Below are positions 1 to 11,660 of a stretch of 64,000 nt of DNA, one piece after another. The position numbers and the translations under genes are program-made. The notes beneath the pieces are model-generated. The model did not search any database. It had not been told where the DNA came from and saw only the letters and a list, made by a program, of their open reading frames with translations. This DNA comes from Pieris napi. Its lineage: Eukaryota; Arthropoda; Insecta; Lepidoptera; Pieridae. The stretch is taken from NCBI RefSeq assembly GCF_905475465.1, contig NC_062250.1, positions 11,120,501 through 11,184,500 of the forward strand. Reading direction: 5' to 3'. Within the stretch, counting starts at the first letter, position 1. Every line of letters starts with the position of its first letter.

Positions 1-497
1 ATAAGGTTTTTTCTAAAGCTTTATCGGTTTATAACTCAGTTACGCAATCAAAATAACACCATAAAACCATACAATTTATTGCAATTCGTGACGCTTCCGA
101 TGTTTTTTCCTCAACACCCGTTACCCATCATAACATTAGCAGTGTTTGACCGCAACACGTAAAGAAATAGACCTTATTCCGAAGCGTTAAGCGCTATGAA
201 CACGTAAAATGGAGTAGTTCAGAAGTTCCAGTTGTATAATACGTTTAAAGATTTTGCTTGCTACAAATGCGTAAGGGATATAATTAGATAAAATGGCCGT
301 AAATTAGACTGAGGTAATTCTTTCTGTGCGTGTTAACTTTCGAAGGAAAACAGCATAGGGACACCGGCGTTTTAGATAATAAAATAGATTGGTAGGCAGA
401 TAATATGTCTGCCTAATCACACTCACGAAAAGACACAGTAATGTGTGCCTTAAGTCAAAATTGAATGAAACAGTTTCTTTTTAATTTACTATAGTGA
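1..497. other. Unassigned AT-rich sequence
   Basis: No coding frame, repeat boundary or RNA gene is recognisable here. Confidence 0.5.
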
Positions 498-748
498 ATA
501 AAACACTGTTTTGACCGGATTGAAGTTATGTATTATTATAAATTTACAACTATTTAACATAATTTTAAATTTATCCGACGTTTCGCGTGCTTTACAGCGT
601 GCGTGGTCACGGTGACTGAAGACAAAAGATGTTGAATGTCAAGAAGTATCACTTCTTGATGAAGTGATACTTCTTCTTGAAAATTATGTTAAATAGTTGT
701 AAATTTATAATAATACATAACTTCAATCCGGTCAAAACAGTGTTTTAT
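498..748 (-). repeat. Inverted-repeat copy of a Penelope-like 3' end
   Basis: Two arms of about 69 bp (498-567 and 680-748) are near-perfect reverse complements; both carry the string ACCGGATTGAAGTTATG or its complement. The left arm continues into a segment (570-655) that recurs at 5035-5110, next to a Penelope-like coding relic. The centre (640-675) holds a further small palindrome, GAAGTATCACTTC against GAAGTGATACTTC. Inverted terminal arrangements are common for Penelope-like elements. The family assignment is inferred from the 5-kb copy. Confidence 0.55.
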
Positions 749-2560
749 TTAAATGAGTTATGTTAATCAAAGACAATACTATTTACTATAGTGTCATGAT
801 TGACACACAAACATTTAAAACCAAATTTGCATACAATACTTTGACGATGACGAATTATAACACAGTCTCGATACAATGGGATTTCTTTTTAACGCTATAG
901 TTTTTATTTTATTTGAATTAGTGCACAAATAGTGAAAAAATAGAACACAAGGATAGTGTCTTCTCCGTAAGTAGTGTTATTGGAGACTTTCTTATGTAAA
1001 TATCGTCCTAAATTAGGTTAGACTTAAATTACATATTAATCTTCATTTAGGCTAGATAGTAATGTTCCATGATTTCTCAGTTAAGACACGAGTATTTAAA
1101 AAAAATATAGAATTTGAAGTGTATATAGATGAAATATATACATTACCATGCTGGATGTTAGTGCTTTAGATTTACCTTGCCATTGATAAACACAATGAAT
1201 TACCTGAAAAGAAAAACAAAACAATTATTAAACTAATTGAATATTTAAATATAAACTAAGAAAAAAAATTAAACATCTCATACATTCATTATTTAATTAT
1301 TTCAAAATGTGATATATGACATAACCTCCTGATATTATATAGTCAACTCAAATATAGCTAAACCGGTTGAATGGATTATATGAACGGATGTAACAACATA
1401 CTATGTCGAATCATAGCCGTATATATCACCGGAAAAGAAAGATATTTTAACATCCTAGCGTTTATAATAAATAAATACGAAACGTTTCTTTTCACGCGTC
1501 AGGGACTTGTTTCAGTAAAATTTTAATTAGAAACTTTTTTAGATACATTCAAAATGTGTCGAGGTCTCCCAAGCGTCTACCAGTAGATGTCCTGTGATAT
1601 TTGATATATATATATGTGATATATGACACTTTCCGGCCATTGGTGACACATATTTTGTGTCACACACACAGATAAAACAAGAAAAAAAATACAAATATCT
1701 GGGAAATCTGTAGGTAAACAATTGTAACGCCACTGTTTTCTGTGTATCTTATAACACTGTGGCACTCATGATAAGCGATGTACGAAGTTAAAAATGTATT
1801 GGATTTGACGTACGTAAGTAAAACTTTAACTCTCAATTCTGAATCTTACCTTAAATGCAGACGGTATGTATAACTCAATAGAAAATTTAAAAACGAATAA
1901 CTATGTACCGTTATGTACTATATAAGTTATGTAATAATTGTAAAAATCCCATAGTTCTGATGACCAGGAAACAAAGAGTCATCAACGCTAATTATAGTTC
2001 AGTTCCCGTGTGAAAAGAATATTGTACACAATTTGATGGAAAGTTATTGTTTCAAATAGAACAGTGAAACTTCAATAATTGCTATGCTACATAACTTCGA
2101 TTAATTAAGTTCGCGTGTAGTATTCCAAAGATTGAAATTTGTATCATTTTCTCTCCAGTTAGGTCCGGTACCGACATGTTACATTTTCGTTACCTGTACC
2201 GGAAGTCCATTATGTGTGAATAGGTGTAAGTAGTATTTAAGATACTGTTTTATAATTATTGAATATTGCTTTGTCTTATTTATTTCTCGCTTTCTCTCAT
2301 AGTGGCTGACAAGCTGTACTTATACCGGAAAATTCATTTTATTACCAGTATTTGCAAGCAAAATCTGGGCATCCTTAGGGTAGTAGAAACAAGTGTTTAA
2401 ACATAAAGTTATCTATGGTATATGTTACAAACTCTTTTATCTAAAATGTATGACAAATATACAATAAAAGTACCGGATTTTTTTGTTAATCAGTAAAAAA
2501 ATATCAGCAAAACATCGGATCAGTACTCATGCGATGGCGTATGATCGAATTCAATAAAGA
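749..2560. other. Unassigned AT-rich sequence
   Basis: About 1.8 kb with only short chance open frames. Nothing resembles a known domain, tRNA or terminal repeat. Confidence 0.5.
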
Positions 2561-2609
2561 AGATTTTATAAATAAAATTGGTTTACAATAAAAGTTAATT
2601 GCAGCTCCC

Positions 2610-2830
2610 TTCTATAAAAATTGCCCTTCCTTGTTCCTGCCTACCAGACTGATCGTGTTTTGTTTCACGTTCCTCACATCAACACTAACTATGCAAAAAA
2701 CTCTCTTTTGTATGGCGCAGCTCCGACATACAACGACCAATATTTAAGCCTTGACTTGTTTAAGCTATCGCGGAATATGGTTAAAAGGAGTATTAAGAAT
2801 ATCCATAGCACCAAATCACATGCATGATGC
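2610..2830 (+). pseudogene. LINE reverse-transcriptase C-terminal fragment
   Basis: A short open frame reads through VPAYQTDRVLFHVPHINTN and then a segment ending in LSLDLFKLSRNM, which resembles the thumb/C-terminal region of LINE reverse transcriptases (a 'PHxxTNYAKNSLLYGA' style block). There is no endonuclease or catalytic YADD upstream, so it is a 5'-truncated relic. The stretch from about 2725 to 2840 recurs at 54588-54715, which supports a dispersed element rather than a host gene. The LINE lineage cannot be fixed from this piece. Confidence 0.5.
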
Positions 2831-3319
2831 ATACACATCACACAATACAGCCTAATTAGGTACCGCTTAGTTAAATGTATTGAATAATGTTTATTGTTCT
2901 TCCTTTAGTAAATTTATGAACCTTTTTGTAATCAAATATTACGTATTCCATCTCTGGCTATATTTTCAATGTTTCGTTTTCGTTAGCTGTAGGATTACGA
3001 AATAAATAAATAAATTTAAATTATTTACTATTAAGTTTGTTTGTTTCAATTTAAAAGTTTTCAAATTAAAGTCAATTGCTCTGTGAAACAATATCATTTA
3101 TTAGAAATCTTTTAAAGCGATTTCCTCTAATATCTTTCACGCTATGTCTCACTCCAATAATCACGCGACGGTGTAGGATCGTTTTAGATTTCGCATTTAG
3201 TTAATAATATCTAATAGAATAACACGATTCGAAACTAAATCAGACACTTATTTTAGCGATTATGCATTGATAAAGATGAATATGATGTTGTTCATTAACA
3301 TCTTTAAAATAAATAAATC
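2831..3319. other. Unassigned AT-rich sequence
   Basis: Contains a short AAATAAATAAATAAAT run near 3000 that may be the tail of the preceding LINE fragment. Nothing else is seen. Confidence 0.4.
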
Positions 3320-3398
3320 AGTGCTACAACCTTTTTAGGTCTGGGCCTCAGATTTCTGTATCTGTTTAATGATCATGATCAACCTACGACCTCAGGGA
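3320..3398 (-). repeat. tRNA-type SINE (family A), internally deleted, reverse copy
   Basis: Contains the family A 3' block in reverse (GTGCTACAACC, then GGTCTGGGCCTCAGATTTCTG) joined directly to the reversed head CCTACGACCTCAGGG. It abuts a forward copy head-to-head. Confidence 0.8.
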
Positions 3399-3655
3399 TA
3401 AGTGGCTTCAGCGTGCGACTCTCATACCTGAGGTCGTGATTCGATCCCCGGCTGTGCACCAATGGACTTTCTTTCTATGTGCGCATTTAACATTTGCTCG
3501 AATAGTGAAGGAAAACATCGTGAGGAAAAGAAAAAGTCGACGGCGTGTGTCAGGCACTGGATGCTGATACTTGCCTATTAGATTTAAAAATGGTCATGAA
3601 ACAGATTCAGAAATCTGAGGCCAAGACCTAAAGAGGTTGTAGCGCCACTGATTTA
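3399..3655 (+). repeat. tRNA-type SINE (family A)
   Basis: Starts inside the A box (AGTGGCTTCAGCGTGCGACT) and carries the B box TTCGATCCCCGG. The body follows with CACCAATGGACTTTC, GTCGACGGCGTGTGTCAGGC and CAGAAATCTGAGGCC, and it ends GTAGCGCCACTGATTT. The head derives from a tRNA and gives an internal RNA polymerase III promoter. It is not a functional tRNA gene, because no acceptor stem closes. Confidence 0.9.
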
Positions 3656-4100
3656 CTTTTAAGTCAAATTATAATGCTACTTAAACGTTAGCTATGGTTA
3701 TACAGATATCACTGTTTATATGTTTCCCCGTACAGTATAGTGACCAAGGTGTCGGGTGTCCAGTTATTAATAGCATTTACATAAACCTGATATGTGCGCT
3801 CATGCATTTACATGTCAAAGTTATTTGTGAACGTTCGTTTAAAAGAACTATCGAATGTTGAGTTTAAGTTATACTTGTATCTTCTGAATTATTTTAGCGT
3901 CGTAAAGGGCATCAACTATTCGTGGGAAAGTTTTTTACATTAAAAAGTTCTATTCTAAATGCAAAAAATTCTAACATTAACAAGAGCATTGAGGAGTAGT
4001 GTCACCCACTGTCTGACAGTCTGACACTATGCTGCTGCGTTGAAGTAAATCAAGAAGAGGACACTGTCACGTGACAGGCGCAATAGGTTGTTTTTATAGA
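3656..4100. other. Unassigned sequence
   Basis: No coding or repeat signal apart from a short GTCTGACAGTCTGAC motif near 4010. Confidence 0.4.
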
Positions 4101-4117
4101 ACATCCTATTGCGGGGG

Positions 4118-4275
4118 TTTTATAGAAAACGGGCAGGAGGCTCATCTAATGTTACGTGATACCACCACCCATGGACACTCTCAATGCCAGAGGGCTCGCC
4201 AGTGCGATGCCGGCCTTTTAAAAATTTGCTCTTTTCTTGGGGGTCCCTATGTTGAATTGGTTCGGAAATATGCAT
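4118..4275 (-). mobile_element. 5'-truncated LINE tail (47-kb LINE family)
   Basis: Reverse copy of the 3' end of the LINE at 47-50 kb: GGGCAGGAGGCTCATCTAAT, then the GCCGGCCTTTTAA block and TTGGTTCGGAAATA in the same order and spacing as the reverse complement of 50230-50390. Confidence 0.85.
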
Positions 4276-4974
4276 ATTAAGAAAAGAATATTAAAAATAT
4301 TCGATATAGAAATCTTGGATTCACAGAGAATATAATTATGTTTATATAAAAGCAATTTGTAAGTTGTAACAGCCACTAATGTCATAGAGACGTCTTTCCG
4401 ACCGTAAAGTCTAGAGCAGGACGTTTTTACGATCATTTAACTAGATCAATAACAAGATTATACTGATTATAAATGTAAATAAAGTCGTAAAAAAATTTCA
4501 CTGTTTAATTGGAAATATTTGCACGTTTCTTGCTAGTGTGTGATAAAATATAATTTTACCTTTATTAAAGAATTGGGTTACCTAATGTTTATAATATGAT
4601 TAAATAAATATATATTTAATATAAACGTAATATTGAAAATGGTTTTTATAGAATTTGCATTGAGTTCTCAAAATATAATATTGATTTTTTTAGTTATTTT
4701 CTGATGTTTTTTGATTCATAAACTTAAGTCTTTCCCCAGAAGCTTAAATATACTCTTATACTCTAATAATTTAAATAATATACTTCAAATGTCGTTTCTA
4801 TGTTTTCAGGTATGATAGTGTGGTTTAAGTTTAATAGTGTAATTAGTGTAATATGTTTGTAAGTACTAAAATAAAAAACTTTGTATTCAGAGCAATGAAA
4901 TTGTTTATTTGAAACTTACAATTCCAAATAAGATAAGGTTTGTCTTTTATTGATAACTTTCACACATTTGATAA
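4276..4974. other. Unassigned AT-rich sequence
   Basis: No supported gene or repeat boundary. Confidence 0.4.
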
Positions 4975-5335
4975 TAAAACAATTTTTACCGGATTGAAGT
5001 TATGTATTTACAATTATTTTTCATAATTTTAAATTTAACCGAAGTTTCGCGTGTTTTACAGCATGGTCACGGTGACTGAAGACAAAAGGTGTTGAATGTC
5101 AAAAAGTATCACAGCTGTAGAAAAAGTTGTGTTATCTGTATTTGTTTCCCCGGAGTTGGTATCGACTAAAAGATGGAGGGTTTTGGCAGAAATGGCTCAC
5201 GGTGTCCTCTATATTGCTTGCTTATCTTGAGATTTTAATTTGGATATTATTGGATCCCAGGTGTTAGACAATTTTAGGCCGTCTTCTCTATTGAAATTGG
5301 GGTGTCTTTTGAAAATTGTCAAATAACACCCAGTA
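4975..5335 (-). pseudogene. Penelope-like retroelement C-terminal relic
   Basis: On the minus strand, near 5250-5320, a frame reads RHPNFNREDGLKLSNTWDPI. This resembles the block that follows the GIY-YIG nuclease domain in arthropod Penelope-like elements. Stops and shifts break the frame before and after it. Further downstream on the minus strand comes a segment (4980-5110) that recurs in inverted-repeat form at 498-748. Only the last part of the coding region and the 3' flank remain; no reverse-transcriptase motif is present. The assignment rests on one motif and on the repeat arrangement. Confidence 0.45.
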
Positions 5336-6250
5336 GTTAGTCGATTAAAACTAAATAATAATCACTTGGACGCTTCAAAATATTATTTCGCAAATACAGC
5401 TTACTGTACGCTTACGGCACACTTTTCTTAGTATACATATTTAATGTTTTAAGTAAATATGTATTTTAAAAATATGAAGTTTTTAATTTGAATATAAAAG
5501 ATAATTTGTTGCACATTAATTCATAATTTTAAATATATCTACACAGACATTTATCAAAGGCGGTTGTGACAAAATATTTTTATAATTTAATTTTTGGATT
5601 CGATATAATTAAGTTATATCAAATGTAATAACAATTTGACAAGAAAGGGAAAGCGTTTAAATCATTACTGAATAATGATAAGTTGTCAACGGCATTAATT
5701 ATAATATTAATGCCGATATACTACATTAATGATACCTCATAAAGAATTCGAAACTGTGAACATCTTCATTTTGAAGCGAGTTAATTAAGTTAACGCTTAG
5801 TAAATAACGTCTTTATAACTTAAAGTCAAATTAACACAAGATTTGACTCTTTACAAACACCCCTTTTAGTACAGTATTTCTATATTATAGATAAACCAGA
5901 TGTTAAGCGGGATACAAATTTCAAAAAGCCTCGGACCTCGCCAAGATGGCGCATTTTTATAGCTGTGTACTATTGTTTGTTAAAATAATATTTCTTAATT
6001 TTAAAAGGAACCTATGATTAAATGGAAATAAACATAGTATTATCGTTACTATAATGTTAGCGGAATCCATGTCAATGCCTTTTTATGTCTTTTTTCGTTT
6101 AACTCAAAAATTACAACTGATTTTCTTGCTGTTTTCACAAATCGATAGAGTGATTTATGAGGAAGGTTTATGTCATTATTCAAGATTCAAAGATAGTTAT
6201 ATATAGTATTGTATATTTGTAAAGAAATTATCAAGGTATAATATATGATA
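5336..6250. other. Unassigned AT-rich sequence
   Basis: Contains a small perfect palindrome (GGCATTAAT...ATTAATGCC at 5691-5714). No gene is seen. Confidence 0.4.
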
Positions 6251-6960
6251 TATTATGAAAGTGACCAATTCCAGAAAGGAACTAATACTATTAAATAACA
6301 GTATTATACAATATGTAGTTGAATACACGTACCTCGGTCAGACAATGTCTATTCCCGATGCAACAATAAAAGAAGTCGACACAAGGATATCAAAAGTATG
6401 GAGGAGCTTTTAGCTTGAAGTCACGAAAAATAAGAAAACGAGAATGGTAATTAAAACAAAGCTGTCGAATACTTGTATGCTACCTGTACTAACATATGGA
6501 ACTCAAACTTTGGCGCCCACTAAAGCGCAGCATACAAAGCTACAGGTGTGTCAATGAAGAAAAGCTCAATGGAACGATGTATGATAGGAAAGAAAAGAAT
6601 AGAAAAAATAAAGAATACAGCTTAAACTAAGGTAGCAGATGTTACAATAAAAATAAATCTTAAGTGGAAATGGCTGGGGCACATGACAAGAGGAACAGAA
6701 AAATGTTGCAAAAAAGTACTAAACTGGTGCCCAAGTTACAATAAACGAAAAAGAGGAAGATGAGAAGAGGTGGATAAACCAAATTAATGAAACATCAGGT
6801 GGTATATGGCAGAGAGTGGCACGATGAAGACAGGAGTGGCGGAATTTTGAGGAGCCTCTGCTAAAAAAGGACACACATATATGTAAATATGTAATAAGAA
6901 TGAGATAGAAATATAAATGTGTTTAAGTGTAAAAGTATTTGAAATAAGAAGCTATTATTA
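6251..6960 (+). pseudogene. Decayed LINE (RTE-like) reverse-transcriptase C-terminal region
   Basis: Broken frames on the plus strand give, in order, VEYTYLGQTMS, TRISKVWRSF, LTYGTQT, KSSMERCMIG and QEWRNFEEPLLKK. That is the order found in the connection and C-terminal region of RTE-type and related LINEs (YLGQ, the region where TYG-x-TW sits, a MER-x-MIG block, and the terminal W-x-x-FEE block). Several frameshifts and stops interrupt it and no catalytic YADD is left. The 3' part ends in an ATTATTATTATATT-rich tail near 6950. It has no neighbours of its own and is old. Confidence 0.7.
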
Positions 6961-7494
6961 TTATATTATGCTATGTAATAGCAAACATTTGAAAAAATAT
7001 CCACTAAAAACGTGTATATTTTACGAATAAAACTTATTATTTCTATAGTCAAAATGGTACATGATTAATAATCGGTACCACACGTTAATAATTCTAACTT
7101 TCTCTATAAAAATGTCGACTCACTGGAAAAAGTAATATTACTATTATGTATTGTATTACGAATGAATGTTTTTGCCGTATTCTTCATTCTAATCCCATAA
7201 TACAAGCGAAAGTTTGTGGTTACTTGAACGTATTCTTTAAAATCGTAAAAAGTTAAACGCATATTTAATGAATCTTAAAAAAATAGATTTAATCTTAAAA
7301 TTCATGGAAGATATTTATGGAAGTTTGACAAGAAATAGATAGTTAGAAATAGTGAGTTACAGAAATGAAATATAATAATAAGCAAAACTTAATCATAATA
7401 TTCAAATAAAAGCTATTTGTATTTTTTATTTATGGAAGTTTAGACATTCGTGGCTTTGCCCCATTGCCCATGATCAAATTGCCATCGTAACAAT
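6961..7494. other. Unassigned AT-rich sequence
   Basis: No coding or repeat features identified. Confidence 0.4.
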
Positions 7495-7499
7495 CTTTT

Positions 7500-7700
7500 T
7501 TTTTGAAGTGATACTTCTAATGCGACTTCCAACAATGTTGCGTTAGGCGTTTAACGCTTCTAGAGAGGAATAGAAAGAGACAGAGCGAGAGTGAATGCTT
7601 TTTTTGATTTCCACATTACGAAGTTTTACTTCTACCGCGCGGAGGGACTCCACGCGCTATTTTTTATTTCCTGGATACTACTCCCATTTTGTCCAGGGAC
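7500..7700. repeat. Possible end of the 'GAAGTTATACTTC' interspersed family
   Basis: Begins with TTGAAGTGATACTTCTAATG, close to the end motif seen at 41474, 58176 and 58507. A locally GC-richer block follows (GAGAGGAATAGAAAGAGAC and GCGCGGAGGGACTCCACGCG). A 128-codon open frame (7591-7977) starts in this block, but its composition is very rich in Phe and Tyr and it shows no domain. Confidence 0.35.
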
Positions 7701-8227
7701 TTTTTTCTATCTCTTATATTTTAGACATAACAATAACTTTTTAAGATTAGCCAATAATATTGCTTATGTTAGTGTTGACAGCTTATATTATCTGTCAGTT
7801 ATGACTGTCGGTTATATCGAGTTAGTCTGGATCCTCCAGTGCTTTTACACCAACTTTCGTTACGTTATGTGTCTGTATATGTCGTGCATACTTGTAATTG
7901 TCGCTCATACATATTCTGTGTTTAAAGTGTTATATTTTCTCTGTGATATAGTGGACTTTATTAATGAATTAAGGTAGAAACTACGTAAAAACACTGCAAA
8001 CAATTCTACCTAAGAACATTCAACACTATGTATAAGAGAAATACTTTTCCCTTAAGGCACGCTAATTACTTGCATAAGAGTTAATATATAATGAGGTAAG
8101 TGTACACTTATCGCGTACAGTTAGCTACCGTAACATCCTGGATTCCGTGCAACGCCGCGGGCGACGATTAGTCGCGAATTTAGATTGTATAACTGGCACG
8201 ATCCAAAAATAAACATACTATTTGATA

Positions 8228-8385
8228 TATTTAAACATTCGCTCGAACGGTGAAGAAACGTGTGGAACGTGATATAAAATGTCGACGGCGTGTGTCCGGC
8301 ACAGGAGGCTGATCACCTACTTGTCTATAAGATTGACAAATGATCATGAGACAGATACAGAAATCTGAGGCCAGACCTAAAAAGG
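8228..8385 (+). repeat. SINE family A, 3' half
   Basis: Starts at CATTCGCTCGAACGG, with GTCGACGGCGTGTGTCCGGC in the body, and ends at CAGAAATCTGAGGCC. The tRNA-like head is missing. Confidence 0.85.
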
Positions 8386-8720
8386 TGTGTTTCAAGAACT
8401 CGAGAAGGAATTAGGTGGCAAAATCGTACACTTGGGTATTGGTAGAAAACGAAAAACACATATGGAAGTATATGTGTAATGACATATGAAACTGTCAATG
8501 TCATTTCTCCACGATATGTCCATTACAGAACAGTTTCTCGGACAGAACTACTTTTTATTATAACTGAACACGCGAGGTTTATTACGTCATAGAACTAAAT
8601 AGCCTATCAACGGAATATATCAATAAAGTACGCAAGTACTGCTCGGAAGTAAATGCAACCATTTCATAGATGAAATATAACTTGTATTCGGTTTTTAAAC
8701 ACACATAAAAATCTATATTT
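8386..8720. other. Unassigned sequence
   Basis: Contains a small palindrome around CACATATGGAAGTATATGTG near 8458. Nothing else is recognised. Confidence 0.35.
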
Positions 8721-8721
8721 T

Positions 8722-8800
8722 CTGTCACCATTCGAGCGAATGTTAATTGCGCACATAGTGCAGCCGAGGGAGATCAAACCTACGACCTAAGGGAGCACAA
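8722..8800 (-). repeat. SINE family A fragment, reverse
   Basis: CACCATTCGAGCGAATGTTA, then GCGCACATAG and a degraded B box (GATCAAACCTACGACC). Confidence 0.7.
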
Positions 8801-8849
8801 TAGGGTGGCAGGGCTGGCAAAATCCCACGGACCCCCGACTCAAGAGGGC

Positions 8850-8985
8850 CCCTGACCAAGAGATATTATGTTCTATGGATGTGAAGTCTCCAATACGCAT
8901 TGGGCTAGCGTGAGGACTACAGACCAGTCCCTCTCGCCCAAGAGAGGAGGCCTATGGCCATTAGTAGGACATATACATGTAATTG
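8850..8985 (+). mobile_element. 3' end of an RTE-type LINE
   Basis: The block TCCAATACGCATTGGGCTAG, followed by CCCTCTCGCCCAAGAGAGGA and GGCCTATGGCCATTAGTAGG, is the characteristic 3' end of RTE-clade LINEs in Lepidoptera. A second copy is at 58990-59110. Confidence 0.75.
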
Positions 8986-9452
8986 AGTACGCTGAAAATC
9001 TCGAGTTTAATAAAATTAAACTGAGTACAACGTGACGATTTTTACTGATAGGGCCCCATCAAAAGAATTTGCCACGGGCCCCAGATGTTATAGTTACGCC
9101 GCTGGATGGGAGTCACACCCTGAAGCCAACACTCCCATGTTAATACAACTGGAACTGGATAATATTCGTAATTGGATACTGTATGCCTTATTCATCAGCC
9201 AATACTTTCAAGTGCCGTGGGAGTTACGAATAAATGTCGTGATCTACGGCAATAATTATAAGCATTTGTAACGGTGAAAGTGAACAATTGTTTCGAGGGC
9301 CAAGTTTCGATATTTTGTTTACGACATAATCGATTTTCCAGCGATGAAGAAAGCTATCGAATTATACGGATCATCGGCTCGGTTACTATACTTGATTGAT
9401 GTTTGCATGTTACATGTGCATTGAAAACTTTCGTAAAATATTTAAATGCTTG

Positions 9453-9680
9453 CGTAAACACTCGTTCCACAACTGAACGTTTTTTAAGGCAGTTTTTGGA
9501 ACCACTATATGGAACCATCTGCCCACTGAAGTATTTCCAAACCAATTGGAAATACTTAAAGAAAAGAGTGTATCATTTCTTAAAAGGCCAGCTACGCACT
9601 CGCGAGCCCTCTGGTATTGAAAGTGTCCATGGGCAGTATCACTTAACATCAGATGAGCTTCGTGTTATTTAAAAAAAAAA
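9453..9680 (+). mobile_element. 5'-truncated LINE tail (47-kb LINE family)
   Basis: Matches the last 230 bp of the 47-50-kb element: TTCCACAACTGAACGTTTTT, then CCCACTGAAGTATTTCC and AAAAGGCCAGC. It ends in an A-run at 9670-9680. Part of the coding frame is still readable. Confidence 0.88.
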
Positions 9681-9699
9681 CTTGTATGTAATTATGCAC

Positions 9700-9895
9700 A
9701 CGCGTCAGAAGTTATACTTTAGCGTTTCAAGATAAAAATCTTTTCAAAAATTTAATTCTACGTTTGTAGAAAAAACGACACCAACAATAGAAAAAACTAA
9801 AATGTTGACTATATTAACTTCAGGGTGTCGGTTCTATGTGACGGTGTGCGCGCGCATCGTATAAATTTACTCTCATAATTTTTCCCTAACCCGCC
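9700..9895 (-). repeat. Copy of the 'GAAGTTATACTTC' interspersed family
   Basis: Contains AGAAGTTATACTTTAGCG and then AAAACTAAAATGTTGA plus TGTCGGTT. The latter pair also occurs at 63950-63997. The GCGCGCGCATCGTATAA and TCATAATTTTTCCCTAAC stretch is the reverse complement of the start of the 58176 copy. Confidence 0.55.
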
Positions 9896-10324
9896 AAATT
9901 TATAACTTTAAAAACTATAAAATATGGTGTTAATTCATTAATTATAGATAACCAATAAGTAGTTAATCAAAACCTATTAATATTTAATGAAAACAAATTT
10001 CTGTTCGAAGTATTCGTTCATGATTATATTTCTATTTGCATGATATATATGCGCTTGAATGCGTGTGCAAATATGCGCATGGACGCAATTTCCTGGAACG
10101 TTGGTATCATTTGCATGTGCATACTAAGTAGATGTTTTGTTATGAAATATTATAAATATTCAAAATTTTACGTGCAAGTTTTTAATGTTTTAATTTCAAT
10201 TTGAAAACTTTACAAAAACTTCCCGTACTCAACGGGTTTAGACGCAAACATTTCACTACGCACATAAATGCCCATTTATTAAGTTGTAAGGTTCGTCCAA
10301 AGTCTCTCGGAATATTACAATTCT
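9896..10324. other. Unassigned AT-rich sequence
   Basis: No gene. A few short ATGCGCATG and TGCATATG motifs lie near 10040-10125. Confidence 0.35.
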
Positions 10325-10380
10325 GGCAATGTTAGTGTCTATGGGCGGTATCACTTACATCATAATAATATGAGCTTTCT
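10325..10380 (+). mobile_element. Small LINE tail fragment (47-kb family)
   Basis: CTGGCAATGTTAGTGTCTAT then GGGCGGTATCACTTACATCA, matching the last 80 bp of the LINE at 50320-50370 with small gaps. Confidence 0.6.
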
Positions 10381-10397
10381 AGTTTCTGCCTAATGTT

Positions 10398-11105
10398 GAA
10401 TAGAGAACAGTGAACACGTCGTTTTTTAAGTTTCATATATTTTAATTTATTTTATAAGAGAATTTAAATATCGAACATCGGTTAAGTATCTTGTTGTTAC
10501 TTTTGTATTATTTGAAAATGGAACGTATAATATCAATTTGAACATAGAACACGTGGTTTTAAAGTTTCAATTATTTTGAATTATTTAATCATAGATTTAA
10601 ATATCGAACATGGGTTACGTATCTTGTTGTTATTATTGTATTATTTGAAAATGGAACGTAAAATATTAATAATTTGAACATAGAACACGTCGTTTTAAAG
10701 TTTTATTTATTTTCAAATATTCTGTAATAGAATTTAAATATAGAACATGGTTACGTATCTTGTTTTTATTTCTGTATTATTTGAAATTGAAAATGGAACG
10801 TAAAATATCAATAATTTGAACATAGAACACGTCGTTTTAAAGTTTTATTAATTTTCAAATATTCTGTAATAGAATTTAAATATAGAACATGGTTACGTAT
10901 CTTGTTTTTATTTCTGTATTATTTGAAATTGAAAATGGAACGTAAAATATCAATAATTTGAACATAGAACACGTCGTTTTAAAGTTTTATTTATTTTCAA
11001 ATATTCTGTAATAGAATTTAAATATAGAACATGGTTACGTATCTCGTTTTTATTTTTGTATTATTTGAAAATGGAACGTAAAATATAAATTTGAATATAG
11101 AACAA
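10398..11105. repeat. Tandem satellite-like array, five ~132-143-bp units
   Basis: The string GAACACGT (or a one-base variant) recurs at 10412, 10548, 10683, 10825, 10968 and 11100. The spacings are 136, 135, 142, 143 and 132 bp. Each unit also carries GAATTTAAATATAGAACATG (or TCGAACAT), GTTACGTATCTTGTT and GAAAATGGAACGTA. The central three units are the most alike. No open frame is conserved across units. Confidence 0.92.
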
Positions 11106-11530
11106 GTATACATTAAGGATTATTTCTTTCTTTTTAATTTCTTTTAATATTTACAAACACTGCATTACATAACTGCAAACATATATAAGTGAATCCCTTT
11201 ATATTATGTGAAGTCCCTATAAACTCGGGTGACACAACTAGCATAATAATATATACAAACCAGCTTTGTTAATTATAGTAGCGATTAAAGTAGTCACTAC
11301 TGGCCACTGGGCGTTGACTTCAAAGGCACCGTGGTTAAACGATCCCGACAGGTTTTAATTGAACGAGTTTGTATTCGCAATGCATCTAACATTATGAGTT
11401 ATAATAGGCATAGAAATTCTTTATTATTTGTATGAAAACATCTTATGTAATATAAAGTTAGAGAACATATACGTTACTATCTGCCACAGTACTAATTATT
11501 TGAAGTTAAAGCTGCCTATTCCGTCTTAAA
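11106..11530. other. Unassigned AT-rich sequence
   Basis: No coding or repeat signal recognised. Confidence 0.35.
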
Positions 11531-11534
11531 AAAT

Positions 11535-11660
11535 TTAGGTCTGGGCTTCAAATTTCTGTATCAGTTTTATGATCACTGATATCATATCGCCGCCCATGGA
11601 CACTCACACTGCCAGAAAGCTAAAAATTGGTCTTCTGAAGGACCCTAAGGCCTACGTCAC
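11535..11660 (-). mobile_element. Reverse SINE A end fused to a reverse LINE tail
   Basis: AGGTCTGGGCTTCAAATTTC (SINE family A 3' end, reversed) runs into TGATATCATATCGCCGCCCA and TGGACACTCACACTGCC (47-kb LINE tail, reversed). The same unusual junction occurs in the opposite direction near 12595. Confidence 0.65.

Noticed and set aside
7591..7977. 128-codon plus-strand frame
   Set aside because: Phe/Tyr-rich translation with no domain, and it starts inside a dispersed repeat; probably chance.
10398..11105. CRISPR-like array
   Set aside because: Units are long tandem monomers without distinct repeats and unique spacers, in a eukaryotic genome.
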